Source: Pseudonocardia kunmingensis
GTDB lineage: Bacteria; Actinomycetota; Actinomycetes; Mycobacteriales; Pseudonocardiaceae
DNA: 64,000 bases
Direction of reading: 5' to 3'
NCBI RefSeq assembly: GCF_006716445.1
Contig: NZ_VFPA01000002.1
Span: forward strand, 806,001-870,000
A model generated the notes under the pieces. The model was not told the DNA's origin. It did no database searches and saw only the letters and a program-made list of their open reading frames with translations. A program made the translations under genes and the position numbers. Positions 49,990 through 58,529 of this stretch are shown piece after piece; the stretch's first letter is position 1; each line of letters opens with the position of its first letter.

Positions 49990-50432
49990 GGTCGCTGCGC
50001 GCATGCGGCGGTGGCCTACCTCGCCGCCCACCAGACCGCCGACGGCACGGTCACGATCAGCCACGTCGGTGCCGCGGGCCTACTTCCTCCCACCCGACCG
50101 GAGGCAGGACGGTGCGCAGCCGGCCACCGACCACTCGCGGGGCGGCGAAATCACCGACGGTGGGTCATGACCCGCTGGGCGGCGAGCGACTTCCGGCCCG
50201 ACCCCACGATCACCACGCTCCGCCCTGGCCCGCCGGGCCTGCTGGTGCTGGTCACCGACGGCCTGCGGGGCTACCCGCCGACCCCGGATGCCCTGGCGGG
50301 GAAGCTTGTCCGCCGGCGCCTGCTCCGACCCGGCCGAGGCCGCCAGTCGGCTCGCGCAGACCGCCCGGGCGGCAGGCGGCCGTGACGACGTCACGGTTGC
50401 GGTGATGAGCGTGCCCGGTCACGCCCTCGGCC
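49990..50432 (+). pseudogene. PP2C-type protein phosphatase relic
   Basis: PP2C motifs appear in order but in three frames: AVAYLAAHQTADGTVTISHVG (frame 1), RAYFLPPDRR and ATDHSRGGEI (frame 2), WAASDFRPDPTITTLRPGPPG and LLVLVTDGLRGYPP (frame 1), then SDPAEAASRLAQTARAAGG and RDDVTVAVMSVP (frame 3). The metal Asp-Gly of VTDG and the usual xDN position (here RDD) are recognisable. The N-terminal motifs RxxNEDA and GDGMGG are absent. At least three frame breaks make it non-functional. Confidence 0.6.
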
Positions 50433-50979
50433 CGGGTGCCGGATGGCGCGAGCCGAGGAGCGGAAGCGGGGGTGGTGGGCCGGTTGCGCTCGCCGCGTTG
50501 TCCGCGCCGCTCGATGTGCTGTCGCACCGGATGCCGGACGAGCTCGCCGGTCACCTGGCGGCGGGCCGGTGGATGCCGACTGGTGGTACCGCCTGCAAGA
50601 GCACGAGCGGGTCTTCCACCTGCCGGGTGGCGCGGGCTACCCGCAGCACACCGGCGACCGCCAGGAGCTGCGCGCGATCCTGGACGACGAGTCGCCGGGT
50701 TCGACACCAGTGAAGATCATCTTTGCTTCGAGCTGGGCGAGCGCGTCTGGGCCAGGCGATGGTGGTGCTCCGGCAGAAAGGCGAGGTGCCGTTTTGGACT
50801 GCGGTCCTGGAGGCCAACTGGTGAGCTGAACGATCTCGCAGCCGCAGATCCTGCGGCGGACACGAACCCACGAGTCAGGGCATCGTCGTATCGCTGCCGA
50901 ATGGAGTCTATTAGCCCAGAATCTCCCGTGGGTGATCACTTCAACTCGCTCACGTAGATGCGGCCGAAGCGCGGAATAT
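50433..50979. other. 547-bp gap with decayed coding sequence
   Basis: Directly after the phosphatase relic, patches with coding-like composition persist in changing frames (for example ADWWYRLQEHERVFHLPGG and GFDTSEDHLCFELGERVWA). No start site or family could be established. From about 50880 onward the sequence becomes less GC-rich and shows nothing recognisable. Confidence 0.3.
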
Positions 50980-51936
50980 TCACTCATTCGTTCGCGGGTT
51001 CTGTATGGAGCCACTCGATGTGCCACCGTGGCGGGGTGGGGGGCGGCCCGTCCAGCCCTCCGCGGCAGCCAATTGACATGCCGTCCTGACCAGTGCGCGA
51101 ACCGCCGGATCTGCCGGTTGCTGCCAGGCGATCTCCAGGTTGACTGGCAGATCTCGGTCGAGCTGAACGCATGCGATTGTGCTCGGTAGGTGGCTCGACA
51201 ACGAGCGCGGAAGGAGCATAAATCCATCGTTCTGCAAGTGGAAGCTCAGATTTCGTAAGCCAGGTAGCGGGTTCTCCCACAGCTCGAATGTCTCGCTAGC
51301 GCTGCCGACTGCGGCGAGGACGGCATCATAGTAGTGCGGTGCAAACTTGCGAGGAAAAAAGCGCATCTTTTCTCCGCGCAGGTCGCGGAAGGAGACAATG
51401 CGGTTACGGGCAAGGCGGTGATTGGCTTCTACTGCAACGGTAAATCGGTCATGCCGAAGTGTTAGACGGAGCCAGTTCGGCGGTGTGGGAACGTATCGGC
51501 CGACGACGACATCGAGTTCGCCGGCATCCAGGGCCGAGGTAATGTCCGCATCCCACTCCTCCCTGGCATGGATCTGAATTTCAGGATGCTCGTCCCTCAT
51601 GGCTGCAAACAGTTTCGGCATTTCCTCGAAAGCGGCTGTCGCTGTGTAGCCGACGCGCACGACAGCGGCCTCGCCACGTCCGGCTCTGCGAGTGCTCTCC
51701 ACTGTCCGGTCCGCCGCGGCCACGACTTCTCGTGCGGACGCGACGAACATCCGGCCCGCCTCAGTAGGCCGGGTGGGGCGACGCTCGAAGAGCTTCACGC
51801 CGAGCTGTCGCTCAAGATCACGGATCTGACGGCTCAGCGGTGGCTGCGTCATGTGCAACCGCTCCGCGGCGGCCTCAAAGCTGCCGGTGTCGGCGACCGC
51901 GATGACGTAACGCATGACCCGTAGGTCGATGGACAT
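50980..51936 (-). CDS. LysR family transcriptional regulator
   Basis: A 318-residue regulator. The HTH is IDLRVMRYVIAVADTGSFEAAAERLHMTQPPLSRQIRDLERQLGVKLFERRP, followed by a substrate-binding domain (VVRVGYTATAAFEEMPKLFAAM). ATG 51936 lies inside a palindromic LysR box (51935-51949), so autoregulation is likely. Its 3' third is less GC-rich than neighbouring genes. Divergent from the Tat-lipoprotein hydrolase at 52326. A degenerate duplicate of its start and box lies upstream of the aldo/keto reductase. Confidence 0.85.
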   Translation of the reverse strand: MSIDLRVMRYVIAVADTGSFEAAAERLHMTQPPLSRQIRDLERQLGVKLFERRPTRPTEAGRMFVASAREVVAAADRTVESTRRAGRGEAAVVRVGYTATAAFEEMPKLFAAMRDEHPEIQIHAREEWDADITSALDAGELDVVVGRYVPTPPNWLRLTLRHDRFTVAVEANHRLARNRIVSFRDLRGEKMRFFPRKFAPHYYDAVLAAVGSASETFELWENPLPGLRNLSFHLQNDGFMLLPRSLSSHLPSTIACVQLDRDLPVNLEIAWQQPADPAVRALVRTACQLAAAEGWTGRPPPRHGGTSSGSIQNPRTNE

Positions 51937-51949
51937 ACCTGAAGGGTAT
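51935..51949. promoter_or_regulatory. LysR box (T-N11-A palindrome)
   Basis: ATACC-N5-GGTAT, a perfect 5-bp inverted repeat containing the T-N11-A signature of LysR sites, overlaps the start codon of the LysR gene. The identical arms recur at 53816-53830. Confidence 0.6.
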
Positions 51950-52325
51950 CTCGCAGATCCCAACGGGTGTGGTTGGCGCCGTGGTTGCTCCGGCAGGCTG
52001 GTCGAGCCGGGGGGGCGGTCAGCCGGGCTGCACCGGGCCGTCCTGGGCGGGACGTCGAGTCGCCGCCGGTGCAGTTTGAATCCATCCCCCAGACTTATCG
52101 GTTCGGCTTCGAGGCTGTCATTGTTTCTCTCCGGAAGCCGACGGGACAGTGAGATCCGCTGGAACGACGATGGAAGGGTCAGGCGGATGCGCCACATGTC
52201 GCCGCTCCCGACCGCCACAAGATGCGCCGCGCCACGAAAAGCTCAAGCTGACCTGATCCATGCCCGTAGCTTCGCCTACCACCGCAGCAATCCGGGCCCA
52301 CATGTATTCACGCGAGGAGAAGTAG
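51950..52325. other. Divergent intergenic region (376 bp)
   Basis: Beyond the LysR box, the sequence up to the hydrolase gene holds no supported ORF. Its first ~30 bp after the box (TCTCGC, then AACGGGTGTGGT) match the region following the second box at 53830, showing that the promoter segment was duplicated. AGGAG lies just before the hydrolase start. Confidence 0.4.
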
Positions 52326-53420
52326 ATGATGAGCGATGGGCTTGGGTTCAGCAGGCGTCGGTTGCTGGAGGTGACCACGGTCGTCGGGGCGGGGGCGCTC
52401 GTCAGCGGTGCCTGTGCAGCCGGCAGTAGTCAACCGAATCCGGAACTGAGCACGGAACCAGCGGAGGGTGGCGATTCCGTCCTCGGCACCGAGGATGGTG
52501 TGGCCCTGCGTCGGGTCGTCTTCCGGGCGCCGGACGGGGTCGAGCTCGTCGGGCACTTGCGGGTGCCTGCCGAGGCCGGCGGTCCACTGCCGGCGGTGCT
52601 GTTGTCGAATGCGATGACGTCTGTGAAGGAGCAGTCGGTTCAGACCGGTTACGCCCACGGCCTCGCTCGAGCGGGCTTCGTGACTCTCACCTTCGACCAG
52701 CGGAGGTTCGGTGAGAGCGGTGGCGAGCCGCGTCAGCATGAGGACAACGAAGATCGTTTGAGCGATCTGCAGGTCGCTGTCAGCTACCTGACTGGGCTGA
52801 CCGACCAGGTCCTGCCCGAGCGTATCGCCGCGTTCGGTGTGTCGATCGGGGGCGGCCTTGCGATGCGGCTGTGTGCGATCGATCCGCGGGTGCAGGCGTT
52901 CGTGGCGATTGCTGCGGGCCTCACCGATCCGCAGCGCATCCGGCAGCTGTTCACGCCGGATGCGTATGCGTCGGCGCTTGCCGCGCAGACGTCCGCCCTC
53001 GAGCGCTACCACCGCACTGGTGAGCTCGATTATCTTCCCATCGTGCGTGTCGAAGGTGTTCCCGCGGAGCAGCCGGTGTTGTTCGATAGCCCGATCGCGA
53101 TCGAATATTATGGCTCTGCGCGCGGTGCAGTTCCGCAGTGGGAGAACCGGGCGACTGCGCTGTCGCTCCGGACAATTCTCGTTCGCGACACCCGCCATGC
53201 CGCGGATCTTGTAGGCCCTCGTGCCGGGATGCTGGCGGTCGGCACGGCGGACGTGTCGACCTTCCCTGAAGATCACCAAGCTGTGCACGACCGTCTCACC
53301 GGGCCGCGCCGGCTCCTCCTCGTGGAGGGTGCCACGCACAACGACCTCTACGACAACCCCCGATATGTTCAACAGGTCGTCGACGAAGCAGCAGCCTTCC
53401 TCCAGGCCAACTTCGCCTGA
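52326..53420 (+). CDS. Alpha/beta hydrolase, Tat-type lipoprotein
   Basis: A 364-residue secreted hydrolase. The N-terminus has a twin-arginine motif (FSRRRLLEV), a hydrophobic core and a lipobox LVSGAC, so it is probably exported folded and lipid-anchored. The hydrolase domain contains LTFDQRRFGESGG, the nucleophile in FGVSIGGG and the His near GATHNDLYDN, a dienelactone-hydrolase/X-Pro-dipeptidase-like layout. ATG 52326 has GAGGAG upstream. It is divergent from the LysR regulator. Confidence 0.8.
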   Translation: MMSDGLGFSRRRLLEVTTVVGAGALVSGACAAGSSQPNPELSTEPAEGGDSVLGTEDGVALRRVVFRAPDGVELVGHLRVPAEAGGPLPAVLLSNAMTSVKEQSVQTGYAHGLARAGFVTLTFDQRRFGESGGEPRQHEDNEDRLSDLQVAVSYLTGLTDQVLPERIAAFGVSIGGGLAMRLCAIDPRVQAFVAIAAGLTDPQRIRQLFTPDAYASALAAQTSALERYHRTGELDYLPIVRVEGVPAEQPVLFDSPIAIEYYGSARGAVPQWENRATALSLRTILVRDTRHAADLVGPRAGMLAVGTADVSTFPEDHQAVHDRLTGPRRLLLVEGATHNDLYDNPRYVQQVVDEAAAFLQANFA

Positions 53421-53748
53421 CAGGCCGTTGCGGCATCTCGGTCAGCTCCGGCTATGCAGATCGACCGCGCGATCGAGCACGGCCGCGAGGCGAGGACGGG
53501 AATCGATGGCGAGCTGCGGCTGTGTGTGCAGAGCCTCGCGGCGGCGGCGGTCGCTCGTTCGTCCGGATCTGTTCTCCGCACGGGTGAGATCGATGATCGA
53601 TGGAACATGCCTCACGTAGCTAGCCGCTCTCCCACCCCGGCGGCGCACCCGAGGCGGCGGCGCCGGGGGGACATCGGCGCGGCGGCGAAGTTTGCGTCCC
53701 ATCCCCTCCTGCCTCGATGTGGCCTGTCAGGGGTCCTCGTCGCGCGCA
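53421..53748. other. Gap of 328 bp without a supported gene
   Basis: Frames on both strands are open here, but none shows a ribosome-binding site and family match. The minus-strand patch near 53455-53560 (ALHTQPQLAIDSRPRLAAV) is coding-like and may be the tail of a deleted gene. Unassigned. Confidence 0.3.
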
Positions 53749-53830
53749 TCATGGTGAACAGCTCGGGCGTCGGCGACCACGGACGACGTAGCGCACGACA
53801 CGTAGGTCGAACGACATACCCCGGGGGTAT
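53749..53830 (-). pseudogene. LysR relic: start codon region plus its palindromic box
   Basis: From ATG 53817 the minus strand reads MSFDLRVVRYVV, matching the start of the LysR at 51936 (MSIDLRVMRYVI). After a frame break, VVADARA matches the AVADTGS that follows. The frame stops after 22 residues. The box ATACC-N5-GGTAT at 53816-53830 and following bases are conserved. The relic gene is dead, but the operator may still work and would place the aldo/keto reductase under the intact LysR. Confidence 0.6.
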
Positions 53831-53976
53831 CTCGCCGGTCTGAACGGGTGTGGTCATTCGACGTGCCAGTTCGGCATGCTGGCTTGGCGAGCAGCGCGGT
53901 CGTTGTTGCCGGCCGGATGCCGGCTCGTCCGCGTGTGCCTGAGGCGCACTCTGTAGGAATGAAAGGGAATCGATCT

Positions 53977-55077
53977 GTGTCACAGAAGAATCGAGCCGTG
54001 TCGTGGACTGCTACCCGGAGGCAGTTTCTCGGCGCGGCTGGTCTCGGCGCCGCAGCCGCCGTTCTCCCGGCCTGTACCACCGCGCCGTCGGTGGCGGCGG
54101 GAGCGGGAGTGTCAACCCAGAGCGATCTGATCAGGCGGGAGATTCCCGGAACCGGCGAGAGCGTGAACGTCATCGGTCTGGGCACGTTCATGACGTTCGA
54201 CACCGTTCCGGAGGCTCCCCTCGACCACCTCCGCGAAGTCATGCGGCGCTACTGGGAGGCCGGCGGGCGAGTGGTCGACACTTCGCCGCTGTACGGCGCG
54301 GCCGAGAGCAATGTCGCGACCATTGCGTCCGAGCTGAATATCAGGAACGAGATGTTCGTGACCAACAAGGTCTGGGCGACCGGCGGGTACCTATGGGATG
54401 ACAGCGTCGCGGACCAGAGCTTGGCGAACTCCGCGACACTGTTGTCCGACGACGGGGTGATCGAGGCAATACAATGTCACAACCTCGTGAACGTCGACTG
54501 TCACATCCCGCTCTTCCATGCGTGGAAGCAGGAAGGGCGAATCAGATATCTCGGTGCCACTCATCATGATTTGCTGTACTACCCCGCCCTGGCTCGTTGG
54601 GTCGAGAACGGCGATCTGGACTTCGTCCAGGTGCGCTATTCGATGTCGACCAGGCAGGCGGAGGAGCGCATCCTCCCTGCGGCGGCCGACAACGGAGTCG
54701 GGGTACTCGTGTGCATGCCCCTCGAGAAGGCCCGCCTGCACGGTCTCGTTGGGGATCGGCCGCTTCCGGACTTTGCCTTGGAGTTCGGTATGCAGACATG
54801 GTCGGAGTTCTTTCTGAAATGGGTGGTCTCGCATCCAGGGGTCACCTGTGCGCTACCTGCGACGACGAACCCGGACCATCTCCTGGAGAATGTCGCCGCC
54901 ATGCGCGGGCCACTTCCCGACGCGAGAATGCGAGATCAGATGCTGCGTCACATGGAATCGATCCCGGGTTTCGACCAGCTTGAAAGCATGCCTTGGTATC
55001 CCGGAAAGACGTTCGACGGACTGATCTCCCGTGCGCAGGCTGCAACGCGTCGGCGGAGCCCGTGGTGGCCTTCGTGA
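53977..55077 (+). CDS. Aldo/keto reductase, Tat-type lipoprotein
   Basis: A 366-residue protein. The twin-arginine motif ATRRQFLG, a hydrophobic stretch and lipobox VLPAC indicate Tat export and lipid anchoring. The AKR barrel has the catalytic Asp and Tyr in VDTSPLYGAAESN, Lys in FVTNKVW and a His-region QCHN. Exported AKRs are uncommon because they need NADPH; periplasmic-type relatives may bind a cofactor before export. GTG 53977 is preferred as AAGGGA lies 9 bp upstream; ATG 53959 is an alternative. Confidence 0.8.
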   Translation: MSQKNRAVSWTATRRQFLGAAGLGAAAAVLPACTTAPSVAAGAGVSTQSDLIRREIPGTGESVNVIGLGTFMTFDTVPEAPLDHLREVMRRYWEAGGRVVDTSPLYGAAESNVATIASELNIRNEMFVTNKVWATGGYLWDDSVADQSLANSATLLSDDGVIEAIQCHNLVNVDCHIPLFHAWKQEGRIRYLGATHHDLLYYPALARWVENGDLDFVQVRYSMSTRQAEERILPAAADNGVGVLVCMPLEKARLHGLVGDRPLPDFALEFGMQTWSEFFLKWVVSHPGVTCALPATTNPDHLLENVAAMRGPLPDARMRDQMLRHMESIPGFDQLESMPWYPGKTFDGLISRAQAATRRRSPWWPS

Positions 55078-55078
55078 T

Positions 55079-55795
55079 TCAGACCGTTGGGGTCCTGGCC
55101 TCGACCCTCGTCTGCACCCTGCGCAACAGGTACTGCCACACGCTCGCCATCTGCCCAGGCCCGCCGAACGATTCCCGCTTGGCGACGGCCTCCTCGTCGG
55201 TGGACCAGCGAAGGGGTCGACCCGTCGCTGCGGCGTCGAGCTGAAGTCGGCATGCCTTCTCCAGGAAGACCGCGCCGAGGACCGCGGCGGGTAGGTCGCG
55301 GCCGGCGGTGACGATGCCGTGGTTGACCAGGAGTACCGCGTTGTGGTTCCCGAGGCTCGCGGCCACCGCGGCCCCCAGCTCGGAAGTGTTGATCAGATCT
55401 GAGGTGCCGGTGAACCTCGGGGGGCCGGGCGGCGAGAAGAGTGCGCCCTCGTGGCCGATCGGGCGCAGCTCGAGATCGGTCGCGCCGAATGCCACCGCGG
55501 CCTGAGGGTGCGTGTGGACGACCGCGCTGACGTCCGGGCGGGCGGCGAGGACTTCGGTGTGGATCGGGTACTCCAGATGGAGTCCGCCGTCGCCTTCGAG
55601 GATCGTCCCGTCCCGGTCGACCAGCACGACGTCGGAGGCAGTGACCTCATCGAAGCCGAGCCCTCGCGCTTTGATCCAGGTGCCTCGCCCCCCTGGGTCG
55701 CGCACGCTGACGTGCCCCCACACCAGGTCCGACTGGCCGAGCAGGTCGAGGACCTGGCAGCCCAACCGGACCTGCTCCCGCGGATCGTCGCTCAT
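55079..55795 (-). CDS. Class II aldolase/adducin family protein
   Basis: A 238-residue metal-dependent aldolase-fold protein. It has GHVSVRDPGG near the start, zinc ligands in VVHTHPQAAVAFG, and NHG in AVLLVNHGIVTAG as the third histidine region. Such enzymes cleave phosphorylated sugars or decarboxylate hydroxy-acids. It is the last gene of the Mo-hydroxylase/ABC operon and overlaps the upstream permease gene by ATGA, so it probably acts late in that catabolic route. Confidence 0.85.
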   Translation of the reverse strand: MSDDPREQVRLGCQVLDLLGQSDLVWGHVSVRDPGGRGTWIKARGLGFDEVTASDVVLVDRDGTILEGDGGLHLEYPIHTEVLAARPDVSAVVHTHPQAAVAFGATDLELRPIGHEGALFSPPGPPRFTGTSDLINTSELGAAVAASLGNHNAVLLVNHGIVTAGRDLPAAVLGAVFLEKACRLQLDAAATGRPLRWSTDEEAVAKRESFGGPGQMASVWQYLLRRVQTRVEARTPTV

Positions 55796-56595
55796 CCCTG
55801 ACCTGCACGCTTCCATCCGGACACGCGGCGCTCCACGAGGTCGAACGCCCCGATCATGAGGATCCCGATGACCGCGAGGACGATCACCCCGGCCAGCATG
55901 TTGTCGGCGCGGAAGTACTGCGACTCGGTCTGGATCAGGCCACCGATGCCGGTGAGGTCGAGGAAGATCTCGGCGATGACCACACCCAGCAGCAGGCGAC
56001 CTGCGGCGATCCGTAGTCCGGCGATCACGTAGGGCACGGCGCCTGGAAGGATCACGTGCCACACCACCTGCGGGTCCTTTGCGCCGAAGGACCGTGCCAC
56101 CTCGACGAGGTCTTGGCGGGCGTTGCGGACCCCGATGGCGGTGTTGATGATGATCGGCACGACGCCGCCGATCCAGATGATGAACAGCCGGCCCTCGAAC
56201 CCGACGCCGAACCAGAGGATCACCAGGGGGACCAGCACCACCCGTGGTGTTGCGTAGACGGCATCGATGTAGGGCTCGACGACCCGGGCGAGCGTGGGGT
56301 AGAGCCCCAGCGGCACGCCGATGGCGAGCCCGCTGGCCAGCGCGAGGAAGAAGCCGAGCACCAGGGAGTTCAGGGTCACCAGCAGTGCCTCCTGCAGGCG
56401 CCCGTCCGCGATGAGCTCGCCGAAGGCCTCTGCGACGCGGCTGGGCGGGGCGAAGAGGACAGGATCCACGAGCCGTCCCGTGACCTCCCACATTCCGAGG
56501 AACGTGACGAACGCGAACAGCGGGAGGCTGGTGCGCAGGAGTGGGCCCGCGGCCGAGGTGAGAGATCCCTGGCGGGCCAGGTGCGGCGTCGTCAT
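55792..56595 (-). CDS. ABC transporter permease (SsuC/TauC/NitT type), second copy
   Basis: A 267-residue inner-membrane permease with about six segments. The EAA-type cytoplasmic loop reads VEVARSFGAKDPQVVWHVILPGAVPYVIAGLRIAAGR, typical of the nitrate/sulfonate/taurine permease family. It overlaps the substrate-binding protein gene and the aldolase gene by four bases each. With the permease at 57741 it would form a heterodimeric channel. Confidence 0.85.
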   Translation of the reverse strand: MTTPHLARQGSLTSAAGPLLRTSLPLFAFVTFLGMWEVTGRLVDPVLFAPPSRVAEAFGELIADGRLQEALLVTLNSLVLGFFLALASGLAIGVPLGLYPTLARVVEPYIDAVYATPRVVLVPLVILWFGVGFEGRLFIIWIGGVVPIIINTAIGVRNARQDLVEVARSFGAKDPQVVWHVILPGAVPYVIAGLRIAAGRLLLGVVIAEIFLDLTGIGGLIQTESQYFRADNMLAGVIVLAVIGILMIGAFDLVERRVSGWKRAGQG

Positions 56596-57710
56596 GCCGA
56601 TCCCGCCTGCCCACAGCCCATGTCGGCCGCTTCGCGCAAGAAGCTGGTGTCGGCGATCGTCCCGGGCTCGACCCGTGAGCTGATCTCGCCGGTCTGGAGC
56701 ATCGCGTCGACGAGGCCGCCCAGCCCGGCTACCGAGAAGACGCGCTCGGGGTCGGTCGGCCACATGTCCACTTCCCGGCCCGAGCGGTAGATGGCACGAG
56801 CGGCCTCCTCGGTCGAGCCCGGGACCACGCGCAGCACGTAGTCGACGAAGCCGTGCTCGCTGGCGTTGATCCATGCGTTTGCCTGCAGGTTGGCGCACGC
56901 CAGAGCGACGCCGACCTGCCGGTTCTCCGCCCAGTAGCTCTCCTGGGCGAAGAACGCCGACGACGGGATGCCGGGCACCGTCTCGGCCATGTAGTGGATC
57001 AGCCCGAGCTGGTCGGTCCGGCGGCTGAGCTCCTCCCAGTCCTCCAGGAAGATCGTGGCAGCGTCGACCTGCCCGGACAGCAGCGCCGCGGCACGGTCCG
57101 GGCTGCCGCCGATCTGCACGAAGTTGACGTCACCGTTCGAGTCCATGCCGTGCTGCTCGAGAGCGAGCCGGGTGAGCAGAGCGTCGAACCCCGACGGCCC
57201 GGACATGCCCACCACTCGCCCGCGCAGCGCGGCGACGTCCGCGATGTCTCGCCTGCCCACCATGACGTAGTCCACCGCGGCGTAGGGCGCTCCGATCGCG
57301 ACCATTCGCGCGCCCTCCGCGGCGCCGAGGATCACCTCGTCGGTGCCCTGGGAGGCGATGTCCGCGCCACCTGCTACGAGGGTCTGCACCCCGCTGGTGG
57401 TGGTGATGACCACGATCTCGACGTCGGCTCCCCACTCTTCGAGCCGCTTGTAGGCGAAGAAGGTGCCCATGTTGATGGCACCGGGCGCCGGCGTGGTCAC
57501 GACGATCCGCACGCCGGACAGGTCGAACGTCGGGCCTCCCTGGACGCCGGTGGCGGGGATGGCGTTCTGGTCGAACGCCTGCAGCGCTCCGCCGGCGGCG
57601 CCGCCGGCGGGCACCGCCGGCCGCTGGCCTCCGCCTCCGGCACAGGCGGTCGCGAGCAGGGTTGCTGTGCACAGCAGGGCGAGCCGGCGCACCGATGGGG
57701 ACAGGGACAT
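56592..57710 (-). CDS. ABC transporter substrate-binding lipoprotein (NMT1/SsuA-like)
   Basis: A 372-residue lipoprotein. The signal ends in a lipobox LLATAC with Cys23, followed by a Gly/Ala linker. The binding domain has VRIVVTTPAPGAINMGTFFAYKRLEEWG, GGADIASQGTDEVILGAAEGA and LSGQVDAATIFLEDWEEL, as in NMT1/THI5-like proteins that bind sulfonates, pyrimidine precursors or aromatic acids. It starts 30 bp downstream of the first permease gene and overlaps the second by ATGA. Confidence 0.85.
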   Translation of the reverse strand: MSLSPSVRRLALLCTATLLATACAGGGGQRPAVPAGGAAGGALQAFDQNAIPATGVQGGPTFDLSGVRIVVTTPAPGAINMGTFFAYKRLEEWGADVEIVVITTTSGVQTLVAGGADIASQGTDEVILGAAEGARMVAIGAPYAAVDYVMVGRRDIADVAALRGRVVGMSGPSGFDALLTRLALEQHGMDSNGDVNFVQIGGSPDRAAALLSGQVDAATIFLEDWEELSRRTDQLGLIHYMAETVPGIPSSAFFAQESYWAENRQVGVALACANLQANAWINASEHGFVDYVLRVVPGSTEEAARAIYRSGREVDMWPTDPERVFSVAGLGGLVDAMLQTGEISSRVEPGTIADTSFLREAADMGCGQAGSA

Positions 57711-57740
57711 GTCAGCTCCTCGTCGAGCAGGTGTGCGGGA

Positions 57741-58529
57741 TCAGGAATGGCGCCAGTACTGGAAGCGGTTCTCGATGCGCTCGAAGACCTTCGTCAGCGC
57801 GATGCCGAGCAGTGGGAGCGGCAGGATCGCCGCGAGTAGCAGGTCGGTCCGCAATGCGGCGCCGTACTGGACGATCAGCGCACCGATTCCGCTCAACCGC
57901 AGGTAGACTTCGGCGACCGCCATCCCGACGACTGCCCGGCCGATGCCGAGGCGGTAGCCGGCCATGATCAGCGGGAGCGCGGCGGGCAGGATCACCTTGC
58001 GAAGCTTGCCGAGTTCGGAGCGCACGCCGAATGACGCCGCCACCTCGAGCAGGTCGCGCGGGGCGTCCCGGACCCCGGCGTAGGTGTTGATCATGATCGG
58101 GAAGAACGCTGCGAGGAACACGACCACGACGCGACCCGGCATCCCGAAGCCGAACCACAGCAGAACCAAGGGGAGCAGTGCGATGTCAGGAGTGGCGTAG
58201 AGCGCGTTGAGGAACGGTCCGAATACGCGGTGGGCGAGCTCGTACCGGCCGATCAGGATGCCCAGCACGGTGCCCGCGGCGAGCGAGATCCCGAAACCGA
58301 GGGCGAGCAGTTGCACGCTCTCCAGCAGCGCCGCGGGCAGCGCGCCGGCGGCGGTGATCTCGACGAGCCCGGCGAGCACGGCGGACACGGGCGGAAGGAG
58401 CAACGGGTCGCCGAGCCGCCTGTAGGCCTCCCAGCTGCCGAAGACGATGACCGCGGCGAGCAGGTGCCACCGGGCGGCCGTTCCGCGCGCGCCTCCCCAC
58501 GTCCTGGCCTGCGCCCACCTACCGGTCAC
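57741..58529 (-). CDS. ABC transporter permease (SsuC/TauC/NitT type), first copy
   Basis: A 262-residue permease with the EAA loop LEVAASFGVRSELGKLRKVILPAALPLIMAGYRLGIGRAVVG. GTG 58529 overlaps the ATPase stop as GTGA. It is related to the permease at 55792 but clearly diverged, so the pair is probably a heterodimer rather than a recent duplication. Confidence 0.85.
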   Translation of the reverse strand: MTGRWAQARTWGGARGTAARWHLLAAVIVFGSWEAYRRLGDPLLLPPVSAVLAGLVEITAAGALPAALLESVQLLALGFGISLAAGTVLGILIGRYELAHRVFGPFLNALYATPDIALLPLVLLWFGFGMPGRVVVVFLAAFFPIMINTYAGVRDAPRDLLEVAASFGVRSELGKLRKVILPAALPLIMAGYRLGIGRAVVGMAVAEVYLRLSGIGALIVQYGAALRTDLLLAAILPLPLLGIALTKVFERIENRFQYWRHS

